Below are positions 1 to 8,942 of a stretch of DNA of 64,000 nucleotides, in pieces. The stretch lies in contig JAEWKZ010000055.1 in assembly GCA_023393525.1 (NCBI GenBank), positions 17,394 to 81,393 on the forward strand, read 5' to 3'. The notes under the pieces are model-generated. The model had not been told where the DNA came from. It saw nothing but the letters and a program-made list of their open reading frames with translations, and searched no databases. Within the stretch, counting starts at the first letter, position 1; the number at the start of each line of letters is the position of its first letter. The position numbers and the translations under genes were made by a program. The DNA is from Pseudomonadota bacterium. Lineage in GTDB: Bacteria > Desulfobacterota > Desulfovibrionia > Desulfovibrionales > Desulfomicrobiaceae.

Positions 1-951
1 CCGGGGATCGTTGGCCGAGACCGCGCCCATGGCCTCCACCGGGCAGGCGCTCGCGCATTTGCCGCAGCCGTTGCACAGGTCCTCGTCCACCGCCGGCAGA
101 AAGTTGGTGGTGTGCACGGGGTGGAGATTGCCGAACTTGCGGGCCGCGATCATGGCCTCGCAGCAGCAGCCGCAGCAGTTGCAGATGAAGTTGACGCGTT
201 CGCGCACGTTTTCCCCGAACTGCACCAGTCCGTGCTCCTGGGCCAGGTCCAGCAGGTCCAGGCACTCGGCGGTGTCCACGGGCCGGGCATGGCCGTGGCG
301 CGAAAGGGATGCCGCCGAGGTGTTGAAGGTCATGCAGATGTCCTTGGGCGCGTCGCAGTCCCGGCCCATGTGCTCCATCTTGTGCCGGCAGTAGCAGGTA
401 CTGATGGCGCGGTGGCTGGCGGTGCGGATGACCTCGCTGGCACGTTCGTAATCAAGGACGTGCACGGCGTTTTCTCGCGGGAGCATGGGCTCCTGCACGA
501 AGACGCGGCCGAGTTGCGTCTGGCCGTCGGCGAAGAGGGCCTTGATGAAATCCTCCTCCACGTTCAGGTACTGGTAGAAGAGCTCCCCCAGGGCCTTCTG
601 GTCGATGTCGCCGCGCGTGCGCATCATGGAGAATTCGAAGAATCCGGCCATGGGCGGAGGCAGGACATAGGTCGTCTGCCCGTCCTCGCCTTCGATGTCC
701 ACGAGCATGGCTCGCCCGGCCAGGTCTTCGAGGACGTTCCTGGTCTTCGTCAGGTCCATTTTCCAGATTTCGGAGGCCTTTTCGACGGTGAAAGGGCGGA
801 TGGGCAGCAGGGCGATGAGTTCGGCCTCGCGCTCGGAAAAGAGGATTTTCAGGATTTTGTGCAGGGATTCGGAGGGCGGAGCCCCTTGAGGGCAGCGGTT
901 CAGCCGGTCGGTCAGTTCGGAATAGCCTGAACGATGCGAATGGTGCGACAT
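1..951 (-). CDS. 4Fe-4S ferredoxin-domain protein, C-terminus beyond the window
   Basis: The frame is open from an ATG at 951 to the left edge (317 codons, no stop), so the C-terminus is missing. A consensus GGAGGAGAA Shine-Dalgarno precedes the ATG. The N-terminal half is helical and could be a winged-helix-like region. Cysteines then cluster: CYC...C around residues 186-199, a dense CNCCGCCC stretch at 257-264, and the first four-cysteine 4Fe-4S motif CNGCGKCASACP at 293-304. A second motif probably follows outside the window. The family resembles the 4Fe-4S dicluster proteins of unknown role that are common in sulfate reducers. It is probably cytoplasmic, as no signal peptide or membrane segment is visible. 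Partners and electron donor are unknown. Confidence 0.8.
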   Translation of the reverse strand, partial: MSHHSHRSGYSELTDRLNRCPQGAPPSESLHKILKILFSEREAELIALLPIRPFTVEKASEIWKMDLTKTRNVLEDLAGRAMLVDIEGEDGQTTYVLPPPMAGFFEFSMMRTRGDIDQKALGELFYQYLNVEEDFIKALFADGQTQLGRVFVQEPMLPRENAVHVLDYERASEVIRTASHRAISTCYCRHKMEHMGRDCDAPKDICMTFNTSAASLSRHGHARPVDTAECLDLLDLAQEHGLVQFGENVRERVNFICNCCGCCCEAMIAARKFGNLHPVHTTNFLPAVDEDLCNGCGKCASACPVEAMGAVSANDPR

Positions 952-1127
952 TTCTCCTCCTTCTTTTTGGGGGGAGCATAAGCCCGACTTGGGTGGGAAT
1001 AAAGGGGAAATGTGGCGTTCGCGGCCCCCGAACGCCGGAGCCGCGCACGAAAGAACGCATGCCGATTCTTTGTCAGACAAGGGGCTCGGATGTTGCTGTT
1101 TTATAAAGATTGTCTTACAGTTGCACT

Positions 1128-1982
1128 ATGTTGCCGAATTCATTCAGAACTCTTCTGTTGTTATTGTTCGTCTGCCTGCCTTGCGTCGCCATGGCGCAGC
1201 CAGGCGATGAAGTGACGTGGATGCACGCCGAGTTTCCCCCGCTGCGCATCACCGATGGGCCCTATGCCGGTCAGGGCGTCTCGGACATGATTCACGATCT
1301 GATGCGCCGCGAGCTGCCCGCCTTCAAGCACACGCTGATCACCGCGAATCTGAGCCGGACCCTGAATTGGATGGAGAGCGGCCGAAATGTCCTGGCCGTG
1401 GGCATCATCCCCAACCCGCAGCGCGACCGGGTGATGCAGTATTCCGTGCCGTGCGTCATGGTGCCGCCGGTCTGCCTCGTGGTCAGGGCCGGAGAGCAGG
1501 AGTCTCTGGGGCTTGGCGGTCACGTCAGTTTGCGTGATTTCATCGCCCGCAAACATCTGGGCGTGTCCGCCGACAGATCGTACGGCCCGGAGGTTGACTC
1601 CGTGCTGCTGTCGTCGCCCGATCTGTCCCGCGTGGTCGTCAATCCCGGCCCCAATCTTTCCGGCAACCTGCTGGACATGCTACTCTTGGGACGGGTGGAC
1701 GGGGTTCTCGCCTACCCGTTCGAGGCGGCGTACGCCATGCGCATGAAGGGCGAGGAAGGGCGCATCGCCACCGTGCCCCTGCGCGAGAGCATGGTGCCCG
1801 TGCAGGGCCGCGTCGCCGCCCCGCGCACCGCCTGGGGCGCGGCCATGATCGAGCGCGTCAACGAGGTTCTGCTCCGGCATCGCGGAACGCCGGAATATCG
1901 GGCGGCCATCGAGCGCTGGCTGCCGTCCGGGGCTCTGGGCGACTACCGGGTCATGTTCGAGGACTTTGTGCGGTCGAGATGA
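1128..1982 (+). CDS. Periplasmic solute-binding-like protein (SBP family 3 type)
   Basis: The product has 284 residues and begins with a clear signal peptide: basic start, leucine-rich core, then AMA before the mature QPG. The mature part reads like an extracellular solute-binding family 3 or TIGR02285-type protein, with an early aromatic WMHAEFPP segment and a late LPSG...F region. No transporter genes adjoin it, so it may be a stand-alone sensor or orphan binding protein rather than part of an ABC importer. ATG 1128 was preferred over an upstream in-frame TTG at 1110 because it gives a normal signal peptide. It converges on the M48 protease gene. The ligand is unknown. Confidence 0.7.
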   Translation: MLPNSFRTLLLLLFVCLPCVAMAQPGDEVTWMHAEFPPLRITDGPYAGQGVSDMIHDLMRRELPAFKHTLITANLSRTLNWMESGRNVLAVGIIPNPQRDRVMQYSVPCVMVPPVCLVVRAGEQESLGLGGHVSLRDFIARKHLGVSADRSYGPEVDSVLLSSPDLSRVVVNPGPNLSGNLLDMLLLGRVDGVLAYPFEAAYAMRMKGEEGRIATVPLRESMVPVQGRVAAPRTAWGAAMIERVNEVLLRHRGTPEYRAAIERWLPSGALGDYRVMFEDFVRSR

Positions 1983-1992
1983 GAAGCCGGTC

Positions 1993-2961
1993 TCAGTACC
2001 AATAGCCCCACCAGCCCCCCCGGGGGCGTTGACGTATCCGGACGTGCGGGAAGGACGGCGGTTCGAAGTCGAAATGGCCGGACCACGGTTCGGACGGGCC
2101 GCGTTGCAGGTCCAGCAGGCGCTGGACGCGTTCGGCGTTGGTGGGATGGGTGCGCAGCCAGGACGGCATGGGCATGCCCTGACCGGGAAAGAAGAAGCGG
2201 CGCAGGAATCCTTGCTCGATCCTTTCCAGCTTGACCAGGGCCGAGGCCATGGCCTGCGGGTCGTCGATGAGCCGGGCAGCGGTCAGGTCCGCATCGAATT
2301 CGCGGGTGCGGGAGAGTCCGAGTTGGGCCAACAGGTTCACTTGCGGCGCGATCGCCAGCAGAAAGAGGGGCCACCACTCCACCTCGCCGCCGGCCAGGGC
2401 CTGGGGCAGGGCCAGAAAGATGAACACGAGGCCCACGAAGCTCATGGCCGAAGTCAGGCGTGAGATGACGTCGGCCAGGTTCATGACCATCAGGTCTCCG
2501 TGGGCGATGTGCGCGGTTTCATGGGCCAGGACGGCTATCAGTTCGCGCGGGGAGAGGCTGCGCAGCAGCCCGTCGGTCACCGCGATGGCCGAAGCGTCCC
2601 GGCGACCGACGGCAAAGGCGTTGACCGTGGGACTTGGCACCCACCACAGGCTGGGCGGCGCCGCAAGGTGCGCCCGGCCCGCCAGGACCTGGAGCGCCTG
2701 GTGGTACTGGGGGGCCTGGTCCGGAGCGACGGGCCGGGCCTTGTACATTCTGAGCACCCAGCGCGCCGAGAGCCGCGGCGAAAGAAAAAGCAGCACCGCT
2801 CCCCAGACCAGAACGAAGCACAGCCCGTCCACTCCCCACAACAGCCAGCTCACCAGCCCCGCATAGCCTGTCATGAAGCCGAGCAGAAGCAGGGTCTGAA
2901 AGCGGTTCACTCCCCTGTGGGATGAGAAACGATCGGGATCGATGGCGGTGGCGCGGTGCAT
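1993..2961 (-). CDS. M48-family zinc metalloprotease (HtpX-like)
   Basis: This 322-residue membrane protease has two hydrophobic segments near the N-terminus (about residues 22-42 and 46-62), then the zinc motif HETAH at 147-151. The third ligand is probably the glutamate in SRTREFDAD near 221. Two further hydrophobic stretches lie at about 172-190 and 198-212. This is the HtpX layout: a membrane-anchored endopeptidase that degrades damaged membrane proteins with its active site facing the cytoplasm. The C-terminus has the usual HPTNAERVQRL segment. The gene is monocistronic and converges on the solute-binding gene. I call the family rather than htpX itself because M48 has several subfamilies. 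Confidence 0.85.
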   Translation of the reverse strand: MHRATAIDPDRFSSHRGVNRFQTLLLLGFMTGYAGLVSWLLWGVDGLCFVLVWGAVLLFLSPRLSARWVLRMYKARPVAPDQAPQYHQALQVLAGRAHLAAPPSLWWVPSPTVNAFAVGRRDASAIAVTDGLLRSLSPRELIAVLAHETAHIAHGDLMVMNLADVISRLTSAMSFVGLVFIFLALPQALAGGEVEWWPLFLLAIAPQVNLLAQLGLSRTREFDADLTAARLIDDPQAMASALVKLERIEQGFLRRFFFPGQGMPMPSWLRTHPTNAERVQRLLDLQRGPSEPWSGHFDFEPPSFPHVRIRQRPRGGWWGYWY

Positions 2962-3084
2962 GCTCTACTCCGGTGACTTTGGTTGCATGGCGATTAATGC
3001 CGACCGCACTCAAATAAGCACGATCCTCCGCCGGGCAACTCGGGGGCGGCCCGCCCGCTTCGGGCCGGAACTCGTCGGCCCCGA

Positions 3085-4071
3085 TCATGCGACCTCGATC
3101 ACGACCTTGCCCACGGCCCGCCCGCTGTCCAGGAAATCGTGGGCTTTTGCGATGTCCTCCAGCGGAAAGGTCCTGTCCACATGCGGTCTGAGCTTGCCGC
3201 CGTGGGCCAGCGCTGCGGCCCGGGCCATGATCTCGCCGTGGCGTTCGCGGCCCTGGCCGGTGACGAGCGGCAGGAGCATGAAAACCACCGACAGGGTCAG
3301 GGCCTTGGCGTGCAGGAGGGACAGGTCGTGCGTGGAGCGGGTGTTGGTGGAGACGACCATCCCGCCTGGTCCGGCAGCCAGGAACGACGCGTCCAGGTTG
3401 GCTCCGCCCACGGTGTCGAAGACCACGTCGAAGCCTCGTCCGCCGGTCAGCCTTGCGACATACTCCTCGGGCTTCTCCTCGCGGTAGTTGATGATCTCGT
3501 CCGCTCCCAGGGACCGGGCCAGCTCGGCCTTGACCGCCGAGGACACGGTCGCGGCCACGCGGGCCCCGCAGGATTTGGCCAGCTGCACGGCCACATGCCC
3601 CACCCCGCCCGTTCCGGCATGGATCAGCACGAACTGCCCGGCCTTGATCCTGGCCCGGTCGAAGAGCGCGTCCCAGGCCGTGATGGTCACCAGCGGCAGC
3701 GCCGCCGCCTGCACCATGGTCAGGTTCGCCGGTTTGAGGGTCAGGAGCTTCGCGTCGGCCAGCATGTATTCAGCCAGGGCTCCGGGCATGTCGGCGAGCC
3801 CTCCCGCGCAGCCGAAGACCTCATCGCCGGGCCTAAAGCCGCTCACGCCTGCGCCCACGGCCTCGACCGTCCCGGCCACATCCATGCCCAGAATGGCGGG
3901 CAGCGCCGGGGCGAAGGCCGGTTTCATCTTCCGTATCTTGATATCGATGGGGTTCACGCTGGTCGCGGCCACGCGCACCAGGACATGACCGGGTTTGACT
4001 GCGGGAATGTCGGTATCCGCCAGCCGAAAATCGGGCGTATCCCCGTATGTTTGCAAGAGTTGCGCTTTCAT
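3085..4071 (-). CDS. NADPH:quinone reductase-like MDR oxidoreductase
   Basis: A 328-residue medium-chain dehydrogenase/reductase. The N-terminal GroES-like domain contains the family segment VNPIDIKIR and a GMDVAGTVEAVG turn. The Rossmann domain carries the nucleotide-binding signature HAGTGGVGHVAVQLAK. The structural-zinc cysteine cluster is absent, which fits zinc-independent quinone oxidoreductases of the QOR type. The likely reaction is NAD(P)H-dependent reduction of quinones or enones in the cytoplasm. ATG 4071 gives the canonical MKAQ start and has a purine-rich site just upstream; the frame is open further upstream, but that extension does not look coding. The physiological substrate cannot be read from the sequence. 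Confidence 0.85.
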   Translation of the reverse strand: MKAQLLQTYGDTPDFRLADTDIPAVKPGHVLVRVAATSVNPIDIKIRKMKPAFAPALPAILGMDVAGTVEAVGAGVSGFRPGDEVFGCAGGLADMPGALAEYMLADAKLLTLKPANLTMVQAAALPLVTITAWDALFDRARIKAGQFVLIHAGTGGVGHVAVQLAKSCGARVAATVSSAVKAELARSLGADEIINYREEKPEEYVARLTGGRGFDVVFDTVGGANLDASFLAAGPGGMVVSTNTRSTHDLSLLHAKALTLSVVFMLLPLVTGQGRERHGEIMARAAALAHGGKLRPHVDRTFPLEDIAKAHDFLDSGRAVGKVVIEVA

Positions 4072-4171
4072 GTTTTCCTCCTTGGGGCGTGTTGGGAAGA
4101 CACTACCTCCAAGAGCTGGGCGAATGGAAACGATTTTTTTTCTCTTTGCCGGACAGCGGATTTCGCTCCAC

Positions 4172-4207
4172 AAAAAAAGGCCTCCCCTTTTTCACCAGGG
4201 AGGCCTT
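4172..4207 (-). terminator. Intrinsic terminator after the acyl-CoA synthetase gene
   Basis: The arms AAGGCCTCCC (4177-4186) and GGGAGGCCTT (4198-4207) form a 10-bp stem. On the minus strand it is followed by seven T residues (complement of 4172-4178). It lies 20 bp after the stop of the synthetase gene. Confidence 0.85.
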
Positions 4208-4226
4208 GGTCGTTTAATCTGAAAAA

Positions 4227-5855
4227 TCATTCCTCATCCTTCAAATACAGCTCGCGCATGGTCACCTTGCTGATCTTGCCGACGCTGGTCTTGGCGATGG
4301 CCTCGACCAGGCGGGCCTTGAGCAGGATGGCCTCCTTGGGCAGCACGCCCTTGTCCACGAAGCTCTTCACGTGCTGGACGATCTCCTTTTCCTGCGGGGT
4401 CGCTCCTTTTTTGGGCACGACCAGGGCCAGCGGGGTCTCGCCCCAGCGCAGGTCCGGCTTGCCGATGACCGCGGCCTCGGCCACGTCCGGGTGCTGGAGG
4501 ACGATGTCTTCCATCTCCAGGGAACTGACCCACTCTCCGCCGACCTTGATCACGTCCTTGGTGCGGTCCGTGATGCGCAGGCTGCCCTCGGCGCTGCGGC
4601 AGGCCACGTCGCCCGTATTCAGCCAGCCGTCGGTCCACAGTTTTTTGGAATTGCTCTCGTCCTTGAGGTAGGACGCGGTCAGCCAGGGGGCGCGGACCTG
4701 CAAGGCTCCAGGAGTCTTGTCGTCGTTTGGAACCGGGTCTCCCTGGTCGTCCACCAGACGCAGGCGGACCATGGGCAGGGCCTTGCCCGTGCGCGTGCGC
4801 AGGGCGATCTGGGTCTCGCGGTCAAGCTCCAGTTCGGCGTCGGAGAGGTGCGCCAGACTCAGGATGGGGCAGGTCTCGGACATGCCGTAGCCCGTGAAGA
4901 CGTCGATGCCCCGGTCCAGGGCCGCGGCGCAGACCGCCTTGGGCATGGCCGCGCCGCCGATGACCACCTTCCAGCCCGCCAGGTCGAAGGGCGCGCATTT
5001 GGGGTCGGTCAGGAGCATGTGCAGGATGGTCGGCACGCAATGGCTGAAGGTCACTTTTTCGGTGGCGATGAGCCGTGCCAAGACCTCGGGGATGTACCTG
5101 CCCGGATAGACCTGCTTCACGCCGAGCATGGTGGCCATGTACGGGATGCCCCAGGCGTGGACATGAAACATGGGCGTGATGGGCATGTACACGTCTTCGC
5201 GGTGGAACCGGCCTTGGGTCGCGCTTGAGCCCAGCGCCGCGACTCCGGCCAGGGTGTGCAGGACGAGCTGTCGATGGCTGAAGAACACGCCCTTGGGCAG
5301 TCCGGTGGTGCCCGTGGTGTAGAAGGTCGTGGCGCGGGTGTTCTCGTCGAAGTCCGGGAAGTCGGCCAAAGGCTCGGCGGCGGCCAGGAGTTTTTCATAC
5401 TCCCCGGCCAGGGGCAGGGAAGTGGCGGGAGCCTGCTCGGTGTCCGTGAGGAGGATGAATTTTTCCACCGTGTCGAGGCGTCCCCGGATCTGTTCCAAAA
5501 GAGGCAGGAAATCGGCGTTGACGAGGATGACGTCATCCTCGGCGTGGCCGATGGTATAGACCATCTGCTCGGGCGAGAGGCGGATGTTGATGGTGTGCAA
5601 AACCGCGCCGATCATGGGGATGGCGAAATAGCATTCCAGATAGCGATGGCTGTCGTAGTCCATGACGGCCACGGTATCGCCGGCCTTTACGCCCTGGTCC
5701 AGCAGCATGGCCGCCAGCCTCGCCACGCGCTCCCGGAACTGCGCGTAGGTGAAGCGCAGGGTGCCTGCGTAGACGATCTCCTGATCCGGATGGTCCTGGA
5801 TCGGGGATTGGAGGATGTTCTTGATGAGGAGTTGTTGGATAGGCTGAGAGGTCAT
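4227..5855 (-). CDS. Fatty-acid--CoA ligase (AMP-forming)
   Basis: A full-length acyl-adenylating enzyme of 542 residues. The P-loop-like AMP-binding motif is TTFYTTGTTGLPKG. The A5 motif is FTGYGMSET, followed by a WLNTGD hinge-region motif and a C-terminal lysine in KTSVGKISK that should be the adenylation lysine. The reaction is fatty acid + ATP + CoA to acyl-CoA + AMP + PPi. Similarity is closest to medium/long-chain ligases of the FadD/AlkK kind. The gene follows the DUF4143 ATPase gene on the same strand across a 72-bp gap and ends at a strong terminator, so it may be transcribed on its own. Chain-length preference is unknown. Confidence 0.9.
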   Translation of the reverse strand: MTSQPIQQLLIKNILQSPIQDHPDQEIVYAGTLRFTYAQFRERVARLAAMLLDQGVKAGDTVAVMDYDSHRYLECYFAIPMIGAVLHTINIRLSPEQMVYTIGHAEDDVILVNADFLPLLEQIRGRLDTVEKFILLTDTEQAPATSLPLAGEYEKLLAAAEPLADFPDFDENTRATTFYTTGTTGLPKGVFFSHRQLVLHTLAGVAALGSSATQGRFHREDVYMPITPMFHVHAWGIPYMATMLGVKQVYPGRYIPEVLARLIATEKVTFSHCVPTILHMLLTDPKCAPFDLAGWKVVIGGAAMPKAVCAAALDRGIDVFTGYGMSETCPILSLAHLSDAELELDRETQIALRTRTGKALPMVRLRLVDDQGDPVPNDDKTPGALQVRAPWLTASYLKDESNSKKLWTDGWLNTGDVACRSAEGSLRITDRTKDVIKVGGEWVSSLEMEDIVLQHPDVAEAAVIGKPDLRWGETPLALVVPKKGATPQEKEIVQHVKSFVDKGVLPKEAILLKARLVEAIAKTSVGKISKVTMRELYLKDEE

Positions 5856-5927
5856 ATGGGTTCCTGTCTTGAGTTATGCGTTGGGCAGGGAATGGTTTTC
5901 AATTCTTGCTTGGGTCTTGCGGGCGCG

Positions 5928-7145
5928 TCAAATGCCCCCGATGGGCAGGGCATGGAGGTTGTCGCCAAAAGGTATGCAGCCTGCGCCCAGGTGCAGGACA
6001 ATGCCGTGCTTGAATTTGCCGGGGCAGGACTCGGCCAGGAGTTTGAGACCCTTGAAGTCCGCCGCCGTGGGTGTGGCCGAGGCCTTGATCTCCACCCCGA
6101 CAATGCGGCCGGCCGCGTCTTCCAGAATGAGGTCGACCTCCTGGCCCGTATGCGCGCGAAAATGGCTCAGCAGGACACGAACCTCTGACCATGACGCGTG
6201 TTTTGCGATTTCGGAGACGACGTAGTTCTCCAGCAGGTGCCCAAAGGCCGGGCGGTCCTGCGTCAAGCGGTCCATGTTCAGGCCGGAAAGATGCGCAGCC
6301 AGGCCCGTGTCCGTGAACATGAGTTTGGGGGCCTTGGTCACGCGTTTTCCGATATTCACGGCCCAGGCCGGAAGCTCATGAACGAGGAACGTGGCTTCCA
6401 GCAGGGCCATGTAGCGTTTGAGGGTGGTCTGGGGGATGGTCAGGCCGCGCGAAATGTCCGCATAGGACAGGAGCTGCCCGGTGCGGGAGGCGAGAAGCTG
6501 GAGCAGGCGGGGCATCGCGGTCAGATCCTGGATGTTCGACAGGTCGCGCACGTCCCGCTCCACGATGGTGGTGATGTAGGCCGTGAACCAGGCCTGCCTG
6601 CGCTTTTCGCTGCCGCGGCTCAAGACCTCCGGGTAACCGCCCGTGGTCACGGCCTCGAAGATGTCCGTGTTCCCGGACGCGGGCCAGGCCAGGTCCGAAG
6701 CGAACACGGCATCCACGATGTTCGTCCGTGATCCGCTGATTTCCGCGCGGGAGAGCGGCCACAGGTCAAAAAGCTCCATGCGGCCGGCCAGGGAGTCGGA
6801 AATCTTGAGGCCGGCCAGAATGTTCGCGGAACCTGTCAGGATGAACTGTCCGGGGCTGCGATCCCGGTCCACATGCTCCTTGATGGCGGGCAGAAGCTCC
6901 GGCGCTTTCTGGATCTCGTCGATGATGACGGGTTTGCCCGCTCCCGCGATAAAGCCTGCCGGATCAGCCTGGGCGGCCGACAGGACGGCGCTGCTGTCCA
7001 AGGTGAAATAACCGGATGAGACATGGTCGAGGAGCAGGTCTCGAACGAGGGTTGTCTTGCCGGTCTGCCGGGCGCCGCGAATGAAGAGTACTGGGGTGTC
7101 GGAAAGAGATTCCAGTATGTTGGGTGAAATATTGCGGTGGTACAT
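5928..7145 (-). CDS. AAA-family ATPase with DUF4143 C-terminal domain
   Basis: A 405-residue protein. The Walker A motif GARQTGKTTL lies near residues 24-33 and Walker B is in PVIIDEIQ. After the ATPase domain there is a winged-helix-like region (YADISRGLTIPQTTLKRY) and the DUF4143 segment, ending in a PD-(D/E)XK-like stretch: RAHTGQEVDLILED followed by VGVEIKAS. That layout matches a large family of ATPases often annotated as archaeal-type, whose function is poorly understood. ATG 7145 gives the usual MYHRNI start; an extension to 7187 would translate one of the upstream palindromes and is unlikely. Three phased palindromes immediately upstream suggest tight control. Confidence 0.85.
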   Translation of the reverse strand: MYHRNISPNILESLSDTPVLFIRGARQTGKTTLVRDLLLDHVSSGYFTLDSSAVLSAAQADPAGFIAGAGKPVIIDEIQKAPELLPAIKEHVDRDRSPGQFILTGSANILAGLKISDSLAGRMELFDLWPLSRAEISGSRTNIVDAVFASDLAWPASGNTDIFEAVTTGGYPEVLSRGSEKRRQAWFTAYITTIVERDVRDLSNIQDLTAMPRLLQLLASRTGQLLSYADISRGLTIPQTTLKRYMALLEATFLVHELPAWAVNIGKRVTKAPKLMFTDTGLAAHLSGLNMDRLTQDRPAFGHLLENYVVSEIAKHASWSEVRVLLSHFRAHTGQEVDLILEDAAGRIVGVEIKASATPTAADFKGLKLLAESCPGKFKHGIVLHLGAGCIPFGDNLHALPIGGI

Positions 7146-7166
7146 GCCGCATGTATAGATATAGAA

Positions 7167-7227
7167 TGGTTGAAAATCAACCATCATGTGGACGATTTTC
7201 GGCCATTTCGTGGATGATTATCATCCA
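7167..7227. promoter_or_regulatory. Array of three 17-bp palindromes at 22-bp spacing
   Basis: Three dyads follow each other with identical start-to-start distance: TGGTTGAAAATCAACCA (7167-7183), TGGACGATTTTCGGCCA (7189-7205, one arm mismatch) and TGGATGATTATCATCCA (7211-7227). The shared pattern is TGG-N-YGA-WWW-TCR-N-CCA. The 22-bp period places them on the same DNA face. They lie 22-82 bp upstream of the DUF4143 ATPase start and about 145 bp from the divergent methyltransferase gene. The most economical reading is an operator array. Confidence 0.6.
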
Positions 7228-7370
7228 TATTTGCGTTGTAACGCCGGTCGCCGACGTGGTCTCGCGCGGATCGGGAGCGGAGAGGGGTCGATTAATTTTC
7301 CGGGCTGGACCTCTGGGCGGGGAGGACATATTCAGACTATTCGTATGTACACGTATGCTAGGAGGTCGTC

Positions 7371-8075
7371 ATGTCCATGTATTCCAAGTTCGCTGTCTGG
7401 TACGATCGCATTTTTCCCTTCAGTCCCGGTGTCTATGCCTACTTGACGCACCACCTGGGAGATCTCGGCGGGCCGGTTCTGGATCTGGGCTGCGGCACGG
7501 GCGACTATTGCGCCGCCTTTACCCGTGACGGCGTGCGGGCCGTGGGCGTGGACCTCGATTCCTCCATGATCTCCCAGGCCCGGGCCCGCGGGCCGGAGAC
7601 CGAGTTCCACGTCCTGGACATGACACAGTTCTCCACCCTCGGCGGTCCCTGGAACATGATCTACTCCATCGGCAACACTGCGGCCCACCTGCCGGCGGAC
7701 CGCTTCTGGGGCTGCGTCGAGGACGTGGCCGCGCGGCTTCTGCCCGGCGGGATATGGATCGTGCAGGTCATGAACTGGGACTACATTCTGGGGCTGCCCG
7801 CGTTCACCTTTCCGGCCAAGGTCATGGACGGGGCGGTCTTTCACCGCGCCTACGAAGACATCACCCCGGAAGGAGTGACCTTTCACACGGGCCTGGACAT
7901 AGATGGCCAGCGCGTCTTCGACGACCACGTGCGGCTCTATCCGCTGTCATCGGAACAGTTGGTGGCCGGACATGAAAAGCGCGGGTTCCACCTGGTCGAG
8001 CATGTGTCCGATTATTCCGGCAGCGGCTTCGACCCGGAAGTGTTTTCGGCCAATATTTTTGTATTCAAACGCTAA
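7371..8075 (+). CDS. SAM-dependent class I methyltransferase
   Basis: A 234-residue methyltransferase with the glycine-rich motif I VLDLGCGTGDY near residues 36-46 and the acidic motif II GVDLD shortly after. The N-terminal YSKFAVWYDRIFP segment is typical of small-molecule methyltransferases of this fold. A consensus AGGAGG site lies seven bases before the ATG. The next gene, a Crp/Fnr regulator, begins 11 bp after the stop, so the two are probably co-transcribed. The acceptor substrate is unknown. Confidence 0.85.
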   Translation: MSMYSKFAVWYDRIFPFSPGVYAYLTHHLGDLGGPVLDLGCGTGDYCAAFTRDGVRAVGVDLDSSMISQARARGPETEFHVLDMTQFSTLGGPWNMIYSIGNTAAHLPADRFWGCVEDVAARLLPGGIWIVQVMNWDYILGLPAFTFPAKVMDGAVFHRAYEDITPEGVTFHTGLDIDGQRVFDDHVRLYPLSSEQLVAGHEKRGFHLVEHVSDYSGSGFDPEVFSANIFVFKR

Positions 8076-8086
8076 GGACACGTCGC

Positions 8087-8770
8087 ATGGATTTTACGAC
8101 AGCCATGAGTCACAGCACCCTTTTCAAGGGGCTGGGGCCGGAGGAACTCGCGCAGCTGGAGCGCATCAGTGAACCCCGCGAATACGGCAAGGCAGATCTG
8201 ATTTTTGGCGAAGGCAAGGAAGGGGTGGGGTTTTACGTCGTGGTCTCCGGCCAGGTGAAGGTCTTCAAGATGTCCTTCGATGGCCGGGAGCAGATCCTGC
8301 ACATCCTGGGACCAGGCGATCCGTTGGGCGAAGTCCCGGTCTTCGCCGGAATGAATTACCCGGCCAACGCCCAGGCGCTCGGCGCGTCGAAGCTGTATTT
8401 CTTTCCCCGCAAAAAGCTCATCGAGCTCTACCGCGAGAGCCCGTCCCTGGCCATGAACATGCTGGCGGTGCTGTCGCGGCGCTTGCGCGAGTTCACGGTC
8501 CTGATCGAAAACCTGTCGTTAAAAGAGATCCCGCAGCGCCTGGCCGCCTATCTGCTGCACCAGCAGTCCCTGAGGCCCGTCTCCGCGAGGGTCAAGCTCA
8601 GCGTGACCAAGGGCGTGCTCTCCAACATCCTCGGCACCTCCCAGGAAACCCTTTCCCGCGTGCTGGGCAAGCTCAGCCAGGAAGGCCTCATCGAGGTCCA
8701 GGGCAAGGAGATCAGTCTCCTGAACCCGGAGAAGCTGCAGGAATTGGCGGATGGGGAGATCAGGCTGTAG
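8087..8770 (+). CDS. Crp/Fnr-family transcriptional regulator
   Basis: A 227-residue regulator with an N-terminal cyclic-nucleotide-binding-like beta roll (FYVVVSGQVKVFK, then GDPLGEVPVFAG) and a C-terminal winged helix with recognition helix TSQETLSRVLGKL. It contains no cysteine, so it cannot ligate an FNR-type 4Fe-4S cluster. The effector may be a nucleotide, haem or another ligand. In sulfate reducers, relatives of this family (HcpR type) control nitrite and nitric-oxide stress genes, and this window also carries nrfHA, but a link is only a guess. It is probably in one operon with the methyltransferase. Confidence 0.85.
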   Translation: MDFTTAMSHSTLFKGLGPEELAQLERISEPREYGKADLIFGEGKEGVGFYVVVSGQVKVFKMSFDGREQILHILGPGDPLGEVPVFAGMNYPANAQALGASKLYFFPRKKLIELYRESPSLAMNMLAVLSRRLREFTVLIENLSLKEIPQRLAAYLLHQQSLRPVSARVKLSVTKGVLSNILGTSQETLSRVLGKLSQEGLIEVQGKEISLLNPEKLQELADGEIRL

Positions 8771-8942
8771 GAGGGGCGGCATGAGACACGCTGGCTTCTG
8801 AAAAGAGGCGATGTCTTCTTGGCGGTCCTTCTCTCGTTATGCCTCCTTTCCAGAATCCGCCGCCCTGCGAAGGAGTGGCGCGTCGGCACTGACGCCCGTG
8901 TCGCGTGACGGATGATGGTCCAGTTTTTTTCTTGCTTTTGGT

